Origin: Saprospiraceae bacterium
Lineage (GTDB): Bacteria > Bacteroidota > Bacteroidia > Chitinophagales > Saprospiraceae
Assembly: GCA_020847915.1 (NCBI GenBank)
Contig: JADLBE010000205.1
Span: 1-44,132, forward strand
Length of the DNA: 44,132 nt
Direction of reading: 5' to 3'
Numbering within the stretch: the stretch's first letter is position 1; every line of letters begins with the position of its first letter. The position numbers and the translations under genes were made by a program. The notes under the pieces were generated by a model. The model saw nothing but the letters and a program-made list of their open reading frames with translations. It ran no database searches and was not told the origin of the DNA. Shown here in pieces: positions 33,522 to 41,992 of the stretch.

Positions 33522-35141
33522 TTACTTTGAAAGGCGTTGGTACAGGATGGCTCTTTTGTGTTCAGACACAAAAACCTGCTTGTAGGCGACATTCAACTGA
33601 TCAAAAATTTCTTTGGTGTACGGGTGCCCGGCAAATTCATCGCGGTACGAAAGCATCAATACATAATCGATGTTTTGGCCCTTATCCCCGCCTGTTCTGC
33701 GGTTGTAATCGAGAAAATCAGCGCGTGGCGGACGGTGGTCGAAGTTGATGCCGTCCTTGTCCGTTTGTTTGTACATGTTGGTTTCCCAGCGTTCGATGAG
33801 TGGAAAATACCAAAAATTGGCCTCGTAATTGTCCGATAAAACCAGCGATTTGCCTGCGCCCAGGTATCCGTCCACATGCAGAAACAACCAGATGTCTTTG
33901 GCGATGGGGTTGCCGTCGGGCCTTAAACCCTGCCAATCGTAATTCAAAACAAGCACGGTGGAGCCTTCGTCGATGGCGTCGGAACAGGAAACCACCTCCC
34001 CGGCCAAATCCGATGCCTGCACAAAAACGGGCAAACGCAACACGGTTAAAACCAGCAGGATACCAAGTGCCGAAAACGATGCAACTTTGGTTGTTTTTTC
34101 TGAAAATGGCAGGGTAAAAAGCCAAAAAAGCAACGTCATAAACGGCAAAAAAGCAAGCCTGGTGTTGATCTCCAATCCTCCGGAAATGGCTGCCGGCGGA
34201 TTAAACACCCAATACACCGTGATGAGCCAAAAAAGCAGCAGGCCATCGGTAACCGCCCATTTGCGGGATTGCAACCGTGTGATTAACCCCATACCCAACA
34301 AAACAAGCATGATAACTCCTGCAACAATGGCCGGAAAACGGTCGCTGGGCGTCAACCAAATCGTTTTAAGTGAAAGCAAATCGATGATATCGGTATTCAC
34401 TGCCTTCACGTTTTTTTCTTTCGACCAATTTTGCCGCAGGTAAAAATGTCCCATCAGCAAAATCGCCGGATGGGCAACCAATACACCCTTTATCAGTTGG
34501 TCGGTCAAAAACAACCGAGCCTCACGAAATCCTTTGCTGCTGTAGGTATAAACCGTTTTCCATACCGATAAACAAGCGACAGCCAGCAGGCTAAACACCA
34601 GTCCGATGGGATGCGCAAAAAACAACATCAAAAAAAGCATGGCAAGCCGAAGCAAATCGGGTGTACGGTAACCGTCCCACAGCTTGATCCAGGTACCAAC
34701 GACCCAGGGCAAAAGTGCAAAACTCAGGGAGTTGTTGGTAAAACCTTTAAAAACGAGTTGGTTCCATGCAAACAACATGCTCAACGGAACAAGCATCAGG
34801 GCCGACGTACCAAATTGCCGGGCCAAAAAACGGAGGCCAAAGGCAAAAATGGTCAAATAAATGGCAAAAAAAGCCTTTTCAGCCATTGGAGCCGGCAAAA
34901 AGCCAAGCAAAGGGATCTGGATCATGTTGGTGAGCCAGTTGGGATCAATGTTGTTGTTGAGCTGCAGAAAAGGTTTGTAAATTTCCCTCAGCTCGGGCGA
35001 CAACCAGTCCAAAAGGATGCGCGAATTGTACAAGTGACAGGGCCCGTCACCGGTTACCAGGTAGGTTGTACTAAAAAGCGGCACGAGCAACAAGATCAGG
35101 GCTGCCCCAAAAGCGGCATCGTGCAATTTGATGTTGTTCAT
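33522..35141 (-). CDS. Polytopic membrane protein of unknown function
   Basis: A 539-residue protein with about ten hydrophobic segments over the first 400 residues, starting MNNIKLHDAAFGAALILLLV, and a soluble C-terminal domain (about 400-539, RRTGGDKGQNIDYVLMLSYRDEF). The pattern resembles the membrane glycosyltransferase (GT-C) type, which uses lipid-linked sugars at the outer face of the inner membrane; an early acidic motif in the first loop (GDGPCHLYNS) is compatible. No clear family match was found, so this is inference. The gene is followed by the PaiB-like gene at a seven-base gap. Confidence 0.7.
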   Translation of the reverse strand: MNNIKLHDAAFGAALILLLVPLFSTTYLVTGDGPCHLYNSRILLDWLSPELREIYKPFLQLNNNIDPNWLTNMIQIPLLGFLPAPMAEKAFFAIYLTIFAFGLRFLARQFGTSALMLVPLSMLFAWNQLVFKGFTNNSLSFALLPWVVGTWIKLWDGYRTPDLLRLAMLFLMLFFAHPIGLVFSLLAVACLSVWKTVYTYSSKGFREARLFLTDQLIKGVLVAHPAILLMGHFYLRQNWSKEKNVKAVNTDIIDLLSLKTIWLTPSDRFPAIVAGVIMLVLLGMGLITRLQSRKWAVTDGLLLFWLITVYWVFNPPAAISGGLEINTRLAFLPFMTLLFWLFTLPFSEKTTKVASFSALGILLVLTVLRLPVFVQASDLAGEVVSCSDAIDEGSTVLVLNYDWQGLRPDGNPIAKDIWLFLHVDGYLGAGKSLVLSDNYEANFWYFPLIERWETNMYKQTDKDGINFDHRPPRADFLDYNRRTGGDKGQNIDYVLMLSYRDEFAGHPYTKEIFDQLNVAYKQVFVSEHKRAILYQRLSK

Positions 35142-35313
35142 TCGGTAGGGGATACGATTCGTTTGGGCGTAAATAAAAAACGCTTGCCATCAATGCAACG
35201 CTGTTTTGGAAACAAAAAAAAGTCCAAAAACGTCGGTTATCAACGGCAAGCGTAAAAGGTATTGGCCTACGGTGGATTTCTGCAGCAGTGCGCAAAAATC
35301 CAGGTCTGTTTTT

Positions 35314-35994
35314 TTACTGTTTGTTCACCTGAATGGCCTGGAACGTACGGCCATCGGCAGCGAGCAGGGAAACAATGTACGTACCTGCCGCTTGTGTGGC
35401 GAGGTTGTACTGGTGATCGGCCGAGGCATTGTAAGCAGCTACCTGACGACCGTCGAGGCTGTACACACGCACGGCGGCTACGTCCTGGTCGTTGCTGAGG
35501 GTAAACTGGTCAACCACCGGGTTGGGGAACAGTTTTACATCGGCGGCAGGCAGTGGGTTGCTGGTGCTGGTGGACTGGTTGTAGAGGTAAACACCATTAA
35601 CGAAGTCGTTGGTAGGATCGGCGAGGTTGGACACTTTGATGTGTACAATGGCCGAAGCAGTGAGTTCAAGCGGGTTGAGGAAGTGTGCATCCATCGTTGC
35701 GGAATCGCCGGGAGTCAGCAAAAAATCCTTGGTGCTCACACCGGACGCCCAGCAGAGGTTTTTATCACAAACGAGCGAAGAAATGTTGGCTGGAAGTTCG
35801 ATGATGGTGCGTTCCCAACGCATGTTTTTGTTGCCACCGGTCAGGTTGATAACCTTTGATTTGGCAGCTGCGTCAAGAACCGTTGGAGCAACGTTGATGG
35901 ACGAGGGGTTGGGTTCGATTTTAAAGGTGGCCTGGGCCATGGCAACCTGGCAAAGCAGGAAGCCGAGTACTAAGGTGGTAAATACCTGTTTCAT
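35314..35994 (-). CDS. T9SS type A sorting domain-containing protein
   Basis: A 226-residue secreted protein. The signal peptide is residues 1-20 (MKQVFTTLVLGFLLCQVAMA). The middle part (about 22-150) is a beta-rich domain with two Cys (VCDKNLCWASG) and no recognised family. The last 70 residues are the T9SS sorting domain (LFPNPVVDQFTLSNDQD ... AAGTYIVSLLAADG). The start at 35994 was chosen because it opens the signal peptide. The gene has a perfect Bacteroidota promoter on its side at 36107-36137. Confidence 0.85.
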   Translation of the reverse strand: MKQVFTTLVLGFLLCQVAMAQATFKIEPNPSSINVAPTVLDAAAKSKVINLTGGNKNMRWERTIIELPANISSLVCDKNLCWASGVSTKDFLLTPGDSATMDAHFLNPLELTASAIVHIKVSNLADPTNDFVNGVYLYNQSTSTSNPLPAADVKLFPNPVVDQFTLSNDQDVAAVRVYSLDGRQVAAYNASADHQYNLATQAAGTYIVSLLAADGRTFQAIQVNKQ

Positions 35995-36106
35995 AAGCAA
36001 TTGATTACTTTTTAAGCGGGTTGCAGAATTTGAGTGCAAGGTAAGCCGATTGAAGTTAACCCGATTTATTTTTACCGGATCTTAGCAAAGTAAGTGGTAA
36101 AGCGGA

Positions 36107-36137
36107 CAAAATTAGCAAAAAAACCTTAAAAAACAAA
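36107..36137 (-). promoter_or_regulatory. Bacteroidota-type promoter
   Basis: On the minus strand TTTG (36134-36137) is followed after exactly 19 bases by TAATTTTG (36107-36114), a perfect match to the -33/-7 pair of this phylum. It faces the T9SS gene at 35994, which would have a leader of about 105 bases. It lies directly in front of the divergent methyltransferase start at 36144. Confidence 0.75.
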
Positions 36138-36143
36138 CCCATT

Positions 36144-36908
36144 ATGCCTCAAAGAGCCATGCCAGACAGTACATCACGTTTTTCCAACAGGGTTCAGGAT
36201 TACATTCGATACCGTCCAACGTACCCAAAAGCCATCACCGACCTGCTCAGGACAGAAGCAGAACTTACACCACAATCGGTGATCGCAGACATTGGCTCCG
36301 GCACAGGTTTTTCCAGTTTGCTATTTTTGGAAAATGGGCATACGGTTTACGGCGTGGAACCCAACGGTCCGATGCGGCTTGCCGCGGAAAAAATGCTGGC
36401 CGGATACGCATCATTTAAAAGCATCGACGGCACCGCCGAATACACAACTTTGCCCGATGCATCCGTCGACGTCGTTTTTTGTGCACAGGCATTCCATTGG
36501 TTCGACAGGGAAAAAACCAAAACGGAATTTTCAAGAATCCTGCGCAACAACGGGGGAACGGTACTTGTGTGGAACGAGCGGGACAACCAGGATCCTTTTA
36601 CCCGGGCTTACGGCGAAGCCATGGCGGTACTGATTCCAGATTTTACCAACACCCATCGTCAGGAAATTTCGGATGACGAAATCCGCGCATTTTTTACCCC
36701 GAACGACATGCGGAAATTTGTTTTAAAAAACCAACAGGAGCTCGATTTGCCGGGTCTGAAAGGCCGATTGCTTTCGTCATCCTACGTTCCCCAATCTGGT
36801 CCGGTTTACGATGCCTTGATGGAAGCCATGGACGCACTTTTTGATGCTTTTGCTTCCAACGCATTGGTGACCATGGTATATGAAACAAGGATTTATATGC
36901 GATTTTAG
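36144..36908 (+). CDS. Class I SAM-dependent methyltransferase
   Basis: A 254-residue methyltransferase. The SAM-binding motif I is DIGSGTG (49-55), with the acidic motif II at GVEPNGPM (about 74-81) and motif III region LPDASVDVVFCAQAFHWFD (about 103-121). The opening FSNRVQDYIRYRPTYP is typical for the UbiE/methyltransferase 11 subgroup with unknown small-molecule acceptors. The start ATG is preceded by an A-rich leader. The substrate cannot be predicted. Confidence 0.9.
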   Translation: MPQRAMPDSTSRFSNRVQDYIRYRPTYPKAITDLLRTEAELTPQSVIADIGSGTGFSSLLFLENGHTVYGVEPNGPMRLAAEKMLAGYASFKSIDGTAEYTTLPDASVDVVFCAQAFHWFDREKTKTEFSRILRNNGGTVLVWNERDNQDPFTRAYGEAMAVLIPDFTNTHRQEISDDEIRAFFTPNDMRKFVLKNQQELDLPGLKGRLLSSSYVPQSGPVYDALMEAMDALFDAFASNALVTMVYETRIYMRF

Positions 36909-36935
36909 AGCGATTTTCTGAAAAATGCTAAAGAT

Positions 36936-37295
36936 ATGCACCACCATCCGATCAATCTCGCTGTCCGTTTTTTGCTCGAACTCGCTGCTTTGGCCTGCAT
37001 GGGTACCTGGGCCTGGAAACAGCACGACGGCAGCATGAAATGGGCGCTCACCATCCTTTTACCTTTGGTCGCAGCCTTGGTTTGGGGAATATTTCGCGTT
37101 GATGGCGACCCGGGCAAGGCGCCCGTTGAAGTGGCAGGCTGGTTGCGGCTTTTGATCGAAGCCGTGTTTTTCGGCGCTGCCATCTGGATGCTGCGCGACA
37201 TGAAACAAACCAACCTGTTTCACACCATGCTGACGGTTACCGTGTTGCATTACCTGGTTTCATACGATCGCATTCTTAAGTTTTTGGGGTTTTGA
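36936..37295 (+). CDS. YrdB family protein (DUF2568)
   Basis: A 119-residue integral membrane protein with four likely helices (about 7-25, 35-52, 69-87, 96-115). The segments RFLLELAALACMGTWAWKQ and VWGIFRVDGDPGKAPV are typical for the YrdB/DUF2568 family, whose function is not known. It begins 27 bp after the methyltransferase stop, so cotranscription is likely. Confidence 0.83.
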   Translation: MHHHPINLAVRFLLELAALACMGTWAWKQHDGSMKWALTILLPLVAALVWGIFRVDGDPGKAPVEVAGWLRLLIEAVFFGAAIWMLRDMKQTNLFHTMLTVTVLHYLVSYDRILKFLGF

Positions 37296-37418
37296 AAGCA
37301 ACCCTATGGATGTGCTTCCGGCCCCCGTATTTCCTTATTTGGTCGAAAAACAAATCATACCGGGAACCACCTGTCCTAATTTTAAGTTTTTAGAAAAATT
37401 ACCGACACCAAACTTGAA

Positions 37419-39848
37419 ATGAGGACATTAACTACCCTTCTGCTGTTTGCTTACACCTGCTATGCCCACGCTCAAACATCCGCAGTACAAGGCGTATTGA
37501 AAGATGCTGAAGGCGAAGCCGTTGTGTATGCCAACATTGCCCTGTACAACGCTGCCGACAGCAGTCTGACCAAAGCGAGCGCCAGCGACGATGCCGGCAA
37601 ATTCGCACTTCAGGGCCTCAAACCTGGCAACTATTTCCTGAAAGCCGTTTACCTCGGCCTTAACGACCTGTATACCCCCAATGTTACCCTTGTCGATGCT
37701 CAGTCGCTCGACCTCGGTGTTTTGTCCTTTTCTCCCAAATCCATCGAGCTGGCCGAAGCAACCATCACCGCCTCGCGGGCCCTGGTGGAAATCAAACCCG
37801 ACCGCACGGTTTTTAACGTGGAGGGCACCATCAACAGCGTGGGCTCAGATGCCTTGTCGCTGCTGCGCAAAGCACCCAGCGTAACGGTGGACAACAACGA
37901 AAACATCAGCGTACTCGGGCGTTCGGGCGTGTTGCTGTACGTGGACGGCAAACGCCTGCCACTCAACGGCACCGATTTGTCCAATTACCTGCTCAGTTTG
38001 CCCGCCGAACAAATTGACCGCATCGAAATCATCACCAATCCCGGCGCCAAATACGAAGCCGAAGGCAACGCGGGCATCATCGACATCAGGCTCAAAAGGG
38101 ATAAAAACCTCGGCGCCAACGGATCGTTGAACAGCACCTACAGCCAGGGCGTGTACCACCGCGTCAACCTCAACGGCACCGGAAACTACCGCAACAAACT
38201 GTTCAATACGTTTGTCACAGGCGGCATCGCCGATGGCGCCGGTTTCAACAACATGGAGTTCGATTCGTACCTGAACAACATCTACCAGCACGAAACCAAC
38301 AACAGCAATAACCAGTGGCAGAATTACAATTTTAGGCTCGGCACCGATTTTTTCATCGCCAAAAAACACACAGTCGGCTTTTTGGTGAATACCGGCGCCA
38401 ACGTCAACGACCGACGCTCCACCAACCGAATTACCCTTTCCCCCGAGGAAACCCCAACGGCCATCGACAGCATTCTGGTAGCCCATAATACGGCCGATGA
38501 TGGCCGGACAAACCAAACCTACAACATCAATTACCGATTCGACAACGGCAAGGAACGCACGTTGAACATCGACCTCGACCACGGTCGCTACCGCAACACC
38601 AGCGAACGTTACCAGCCCAACCAATATTTCGACGCTACGGAAACCATCCTGCTTTCTGAAAACATCAATGCGTTTGATACGCCTTCGGACATCGACATTT
38701 ATACGGTAACCACCGATTACGAAGACAACCTTTGGGGTGGCAAAATCGGCGGCGGTTTTAAACTCAGCAAAGTCGTTTCCGACAATACCTTTTTGTTTTA
38801 CAACGTCGACGACGGCGTGTACGTGCAAAACGACAGCCTATCCAACATTTTCAAATACGATGAGAAAGTATACGCGGGTTACGTGAATTATGCCCGTGCC
38901 ATCGGCAAAAAATGGAACGCTCAGGTGGGTCTGCGTGCAGAAAAAACCGATGCCGTGGGTGACCTGCAAACCTTTGTGCCCGAGCTTCAGGAACCACCCG
39001 TGGTGCAAAACTACCTGAGCTGGTTTCCCAATGCCGGCGTAACCTGGGAAGTGGCGCCAAAACACAGTCTGGCCCTGAACGCAGGCCGACGCATCAACCG
39101 TCCGGACTACAACGTGCTCAACCCGTTCAACAACCGCCTCAGCGAACTTTCCTACGAAAAAGGCAATCCTTACCTGAAGCCCGAAATTGTAAACAACCTT
39201 GAGCTTGGCTATACGCTGGGCTACCGCTACAACCTCAAAATCGGTTACAGCGTGACCACCGACCAGATCACACGCCTCATCGCACCCGACGAGGACGATC
39301 CACGCGCCAGTTTCATCACCTGGGCCAACCTGGCTGAACAGAAAATCCTCAGCATGAACATCAGCGCTCCGGTGCAGATCATGCCCTGGTGGAACGCCTA
39401 TTTCAACATCAGCGGGTCGTACATCGACAACCAGGCCGACTACGGCGACGGTGCCGTTGTAGACGTGCAGGCGTACAACTACGTTATTTACCAGCAACAC
39501 ACCTTCAACCTGCCCTGGAAACTCACGGGCGAAGTTTCGGGCTACTACTCCGGCCCCGGCGTTTGGGGCGGCGTGTTTATTTACGAATCCAACTGGGGAC
39601 TTGATTTGGGTCTGCAACGCAAATTCCTCGAAGACCGCCTCAACATCCGCCTCAGCGCCAGCGACCTTTTTTATGAAAACGGCTGGGACGGCTACTCCGA
39701 CTTCAACGGCATGTACTCCGAAGGTGGCGGGCGCTGGGACAGTCGCCGCTACAGCATCAGCGCTGGTTACCGCTTCGGCAATGAAAACGTGAAATCGCGG
39801 AAAAGAAGCACCGGTATTGAAGCGGAAGCAGGCCGGGTCGGACAATAA
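37419..39848 (+). CDS. Outer membrane beta-barrel (TonB-dependent receptor-like) protein
   Basis: An 809-residue outer-membrane protein. It has a signal peptide (1-18), then a carboxypeptidase-regulatory-like domain (about 22-105, AVQGVLKDAEGEAVVYANIAL), a plug domain (about 125-225, DALSLLRKAPSVTVDNNENISVLG, IDRIEIITNPGAKYEAEGNAGIIDIRL), and a long barrel (about 230-809). The plug and the order of parts match the outer membrane beta-barrel family related to TonB-dependent receptors; a ligand and a TonB box are not visible. No SusD-type partner lies next to it. Confidence 0.88.
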   Translation: MRTLTTLLLFAYTCYAHAQTSAVQGVLKDAEGEAVVYANIALYNAADSSLTKASASDDAGKFALQGLKPGNYFLKAVYLGLNDLYTPNVTLVDAQSLDLGVLSFSPKSIELAEATITASRALVEIKPDRTVFNVEGTINSVGSDALSLLRKAPSVTVDNNENISVLGRSGVLLYVDGKRLPLNGTDLSNYLLSLPAEQIDRIEIITNPGAKYEAEGNAGIIDIRLKRDKNLGANGSLNSTYSQGVYHRVNLNGTGNYRNKLFNTFVTGGIADGAGFNNMEFDSYLNNIYQHETNNSNNQWQNYNFRLGTDFFIAKKHTVGFLVNTGANVNDRRSTNRITLSPEETPTAIDSILVAHNTADDGRTNQTYNINYRFDNGKERTLNIDLDHGRYRNTSERYQPNQYFDATETILLSENINAFDTPSDIDIYTVTTDYEDNLWGGKIGGGFKLSKVVSDNTFLFYNVDDGVYVQNDSLSNIFKYDEKVYAGYVNYARAIGKKWNAQVGLRAEKTDAVGDLQTFVPELQEPPVVQNYLSWFPNAGVTWEVAPKHSLALNAGRRINRPDYNVLNPFNNRLSELSYEKGNPYLKPEIVNNLELGYTLGYRYNLKIGYSVTTDQITRLIAPDEDDPRASFITWANLAEQKILSMNISAPVQIMPWWNAYFNISGSYIDNQADYGDGAVVDVQAYNYVIYQQHTFNLPWKLTGEVSGYYSGPGVWGGVFIYESNWGLDLGLQRKFLEDRLNIRLSASDLFYENGWDGYSDFNGMYSEGGGRWDSRRYSISAGYRFGNENVKSRKRSTGIEAEAGRVGQ

Positions 39849-39861
39849 GTCTAATGCGGAA

Positions 39862-40030
39862 TTTGTCATCCCAGCGAAGCGTGGGAACCGAATGCGGAAT
39901 GGGGGCGGTAAAGCCTGGGCTCTCAGCAGATTGATTTACGAGATACGAAATTTGATTTTTGAGATTTGAATTTAAGGGCCCTCACTCCGCCCCTAAATTC
40001 AAATCTCGTATTTCATATTCCGTAAATCAA
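39862..40030. repeat. Family A repeat between convergent genes, with the 25-bp word
   Basis: After the plus-strand stop, 39862-39886 is an exact copy of the 25-bp word that is also inside the DUF1800 gene (5179-5203) and, inverted, at 5698-5722. Then the AT-rich module and the GGGCCCTCACTCCGCC module follow, and an inverted AT-rich module returns towards the SnoaL-like gene (inverted arms about 39931-39967 and 39993-40029, interrupted). Confidence 0.85.
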
Positions 40031-40067
40031 CCTGCCGAGTCCTCAGGATCTTCACCATTCGGAATCC

Positions 40068-40832
40068 CTATTCCTTTTCCTTGTTATTATCCTGATCCGG
40101 ATTCTTTTTCTGATCGGGATTCTGTTTTTGTTTCTGATTCGGAGTCTGACTCTGATTCGGAGACTGTTTCATATCCTGATTCGGAGTCTGATTCTGATTC
40201 GGAGTCTGTTTCATATCCTGATTCGGAGTCTGTTTCTGATACGGCGTCTGTTTCTGATTTTGATTCGGAGTCTGAATCTGAGTTTTATCCTCATGCATCA
40301 TACCCATTTGCTGCATCATGGACAGGTTGTCGGAAACGGACCAGTGCTCCACGGCTTTGCCGGAAGCATCGAAACGGAGCATGTCGAATTGTTGGAGGGT
40401 TACGGGCCTGTTCGTGGCAGGATTGCCCCTAAATTCGCCCTTGTTCGTGCCTGTACGGGTAGAGTAAACCATGACGATGTCGCCCTCGGCCACCATTTTT
40501 TCGATGGTGGTTTTGCTGTCGGGAAACGACTTATGCATGTCGGACATCCTTGTTTTTGACGCTTCAAAATCGGATGTTTTGTCCCCCATACCCGTTCGGG
40601 AAGACGAACCTGTTTGAGTAGACGCACCTCTTTGAGCAGACATATCCTCATTCGAAGACATGTGGTGTTTCATGTTTGGGTGCACGTGTTTGGAATACAT
40701 GGATACATCACCGGAGTCAACGGCACCCAGGATGTGGGCGGCGGTTTGTTTGTTTTGAGCCGGCGTCTGGGCCCCAAGGCTCAGGCTCAACAGGGAAAAT
40801 GCAAGGAAAAAAAAGCAAGGAATGGTACGCAT
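40068..40832 (-). CDS. SnoaL-like secreted protein with repetitive tail
   Basis: A 254-residue exported protein. The signal peptide is about residues 1-20. The core (about 25-180) looks like a SnoaL-like ester cyclase (cystatin-type) fold: [71 protein letters not shown]. An inserted Ser/Thr/Gly/Met-rich stretch lies at about 55-85. The tail (about 185-254) is built of QTPNQ/KQTPNQ-type units from a 12-15-bp tandem repeat (GATTCGGAGTCTG and variants). A function for the core is not known; the tail is probably disordered. Confidence 0.75.
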   Translation of the reverse strand: MRTIPCFFFLAFSLLSLSLGAQTPAQNKQTAAHILGAVDSGDVSMYSKHVHPNMKHHMSSNEDMSAQRGASTQTGSSSRTGMGDKTSDFEASKTRMSDMHKSFPDSKTTIEKMVAEGDIVMVYSTRTGTNKGEFRGNPATNRPVTLQQFDMLRFDASGKAVEHWSVSDNLSMMQQMGMMHEDKTQIQTPNQNQKQTPYQKQTPNQDMKQTPNQNQTPNQDMKQSPNQSQTPNQKQKQNPDQKKNPDQDNNKEKE

Positions 40833-41141
40833 GGTAGTGGTTTTTAATGAGTTAATAATGAATCATGCCCTTTCACGATGTTGAAACACTACCGTACCAT
40901 AAAAAAAACACCTGCCCATGGGAGTACCATTAGCTTTAGTGTGGTTTTCGGGGGTAAATGAATCAAATCCGGCTTGCGATCAAACATTCGGAGTTCCATC
41001 GCGGCAGGCATTGGGTATACAACTCACGTTTGTCCTGCTCAAGTATGCCTTAACATTTCTTTATTACCTACAAACTCCCGCCCCACCCTTAAAGACAAAT
41101 CGCAGAGAATCAACGACTTATCATATCATGCCTCTTTATTT
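40833..41141. other. Leader region without a gene
   Basis: This stretch between the divergent SnoaL-like gene and the operator region holds no convincing gene. One open frame (40918-41157) has no start site or protein character that I would trust. Composition turns AT-rich towards the end, where the paired palindromes begin. Confidence 0.5.
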
Positions 41142-41204
41142 AATAAATATTTATTGATTTAAGGCACTTATTTATTGTTTATCAATAAATATTTATTATC
41201 TTTG
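41142..41204 (+). promoter_or_regulatory. Paired palindromic operator over a promoter
   Basis: The 14-bp palindrome AATAAATATTTATT occurs at 41142-41155 and 41184-41197, with 42 bp between equivalent bases (four helical turns). With flanking GAT/ATC the two sites form a perfect 17-bp inverted pair. A promoter lies over the second site: TTG at 41175-41177 as the -33 element, 19 bases, then TATCTTTG at 41197-41204 as the -7 box. A repressor at the second site would block it. The XRE regulator of the same operon is the likely binder, by inference. Confidence 0.78.
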
Positions 41205-41226
41205 TGACATCATTTCAAATCTTACT

Positions 41227-41766
41227 ATGATGTCTACAACAAACAACTTTGTTTTTACAGCCTTATTAATTGTGGCCTGGATAATCTTCGTTGGCTTGGG
41301 TATTGAAGCCGGGGGCTTGCTTGTAAACTTCTTTTTCAGTATTTACAAGCCTGAGTTTGTCCAAAATCTTTATCAAAAACTGGACTTAACTGCGATGTAT
41401 CAAGGCAGTAGATTGGTTTTTTTTAGTGTCTACAGTCTGATCCTATCCCTGGCAATTTTAAAAGCTTGCCTGTTTTATGTTGTAATCATGCTTATGCACA
41501 AAATGGATTTGGCAAAACCGTTCGACGATTATGTTGCGAGACAAATACTACTAATGAGCTATTTCACCCTTTCCATTGGACTATTAAGTCACATCGCCAG
41601 ACAGTTTTCTAAAAATTTAATGCATTACGGTTTTAATACTGACAACTTAAACCAGTTTTGGGATGACAGTCAAGCATTTATATTAATGGGAGCTGTAATT
41701 TATATTATTGCAACTATTTTCAAAAAAGGCGTAGAACTCCAAAACGAAAACGAATTAACTGTTTAA
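41227..41766 (+). CDS. DUF2975 domain-containing membrane protein
   Basis: A 179-residue protein with four likely membrane helices (about 8-35, 60-85, 100-122, 148-165). The segment YSLILSLAILKACLFYVVIML followed by MHKMDLAKPFDDYVARQI fits DUF2975 (YoaS-like), a family that regularly precedes a small XRE regulator of the YozG type. The function is not known; a sensor or signal-transfer role to the regulator has been considered only by context. Two adjacent ATG codons (41227, 41230) could start it. It is the first gene behind the paired operator. Confidence 0.85.
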   Translation: MMSTTNNFVFTALLIVAWIIFVGLGIEAGGLLVNFFFSIYKPEFVQNLYQKLDLTAMYQGSRLVFFSVYSLILSLAILKACLFYVVIMLMHKMDLAKPFDDYVARQILLMSYFTLSIGLLSHIARQFSKNLMHYGFNTDNLNQFWDDSQAFILMGAVIYIIATIFKKGVELQNENELTV

Positions 41767-41769
41767 GCC

Positions 41770-41979
41770 ATGCCAATCATTGTAAACCTGGATGTAATGA
41801 TGGCAAAGCGAAAAATGTCGCTTAATGAGCTGTCGGAAAAAGTAGAACTAACACTTTCCAACCTTTCCATCTTAAAAACTGGAAAAGCAAAAGCCATTCG
41901 TTTCAGCACATTAGAAGCTATTTGTAAGGCCCTTGATTGCCAGCCTGCAGATATTCTGGAATATGTTGAAGAAGTTTAA
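41770..41979 (+). CDS. XRE family helix-turn-helix regulator
   Basis: A 69-residue Cro/C1-type DNA-binding protein of the HTH_26 (YozG-like) group, consisting of almost only the HTH domain (MAKRKMSLNELSEKVELTLSN then LSILKTGKAKAIRFSTLEAICKALDCQPADIL). It starts three bases after the DUF2975 stop. The pairing with DUF2975 is conserved. It is the best candidate to bind the AATAAATATTTATT palindromes ahead of the operon, giving autoregulation. Confidence 0.9.
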   Translation: MPIIVNLDVMMAKRKMSLNELSEKVELTLSNLSILKTGKAKAIRFSTLEAICKALDCQPADILEYVEEV

Positions 41980-41992
41980 AATTAATGCATAC

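Noticed and set aside
37296..37418. Promoter for the outer-membrane barrel gene
   Set aside because: A TAATTTTA-like stretch is present but lacks the TTTG end of the -7 box and a placed -33 element, so it was not listed.
37845..39869. Two long antisense frames opposite the outer-membrane barrel gene
   Set aside because: They are mirror frames of a well-supported coding sequence, Val/Gly/Ala-rich without any motif.
40918..41157. Possible 79-codon gene upstream of the DUF2975 gene
   Set aside because: No family resemblance, and it runs through the first operator palindrome, so it is more likely leader DNA.
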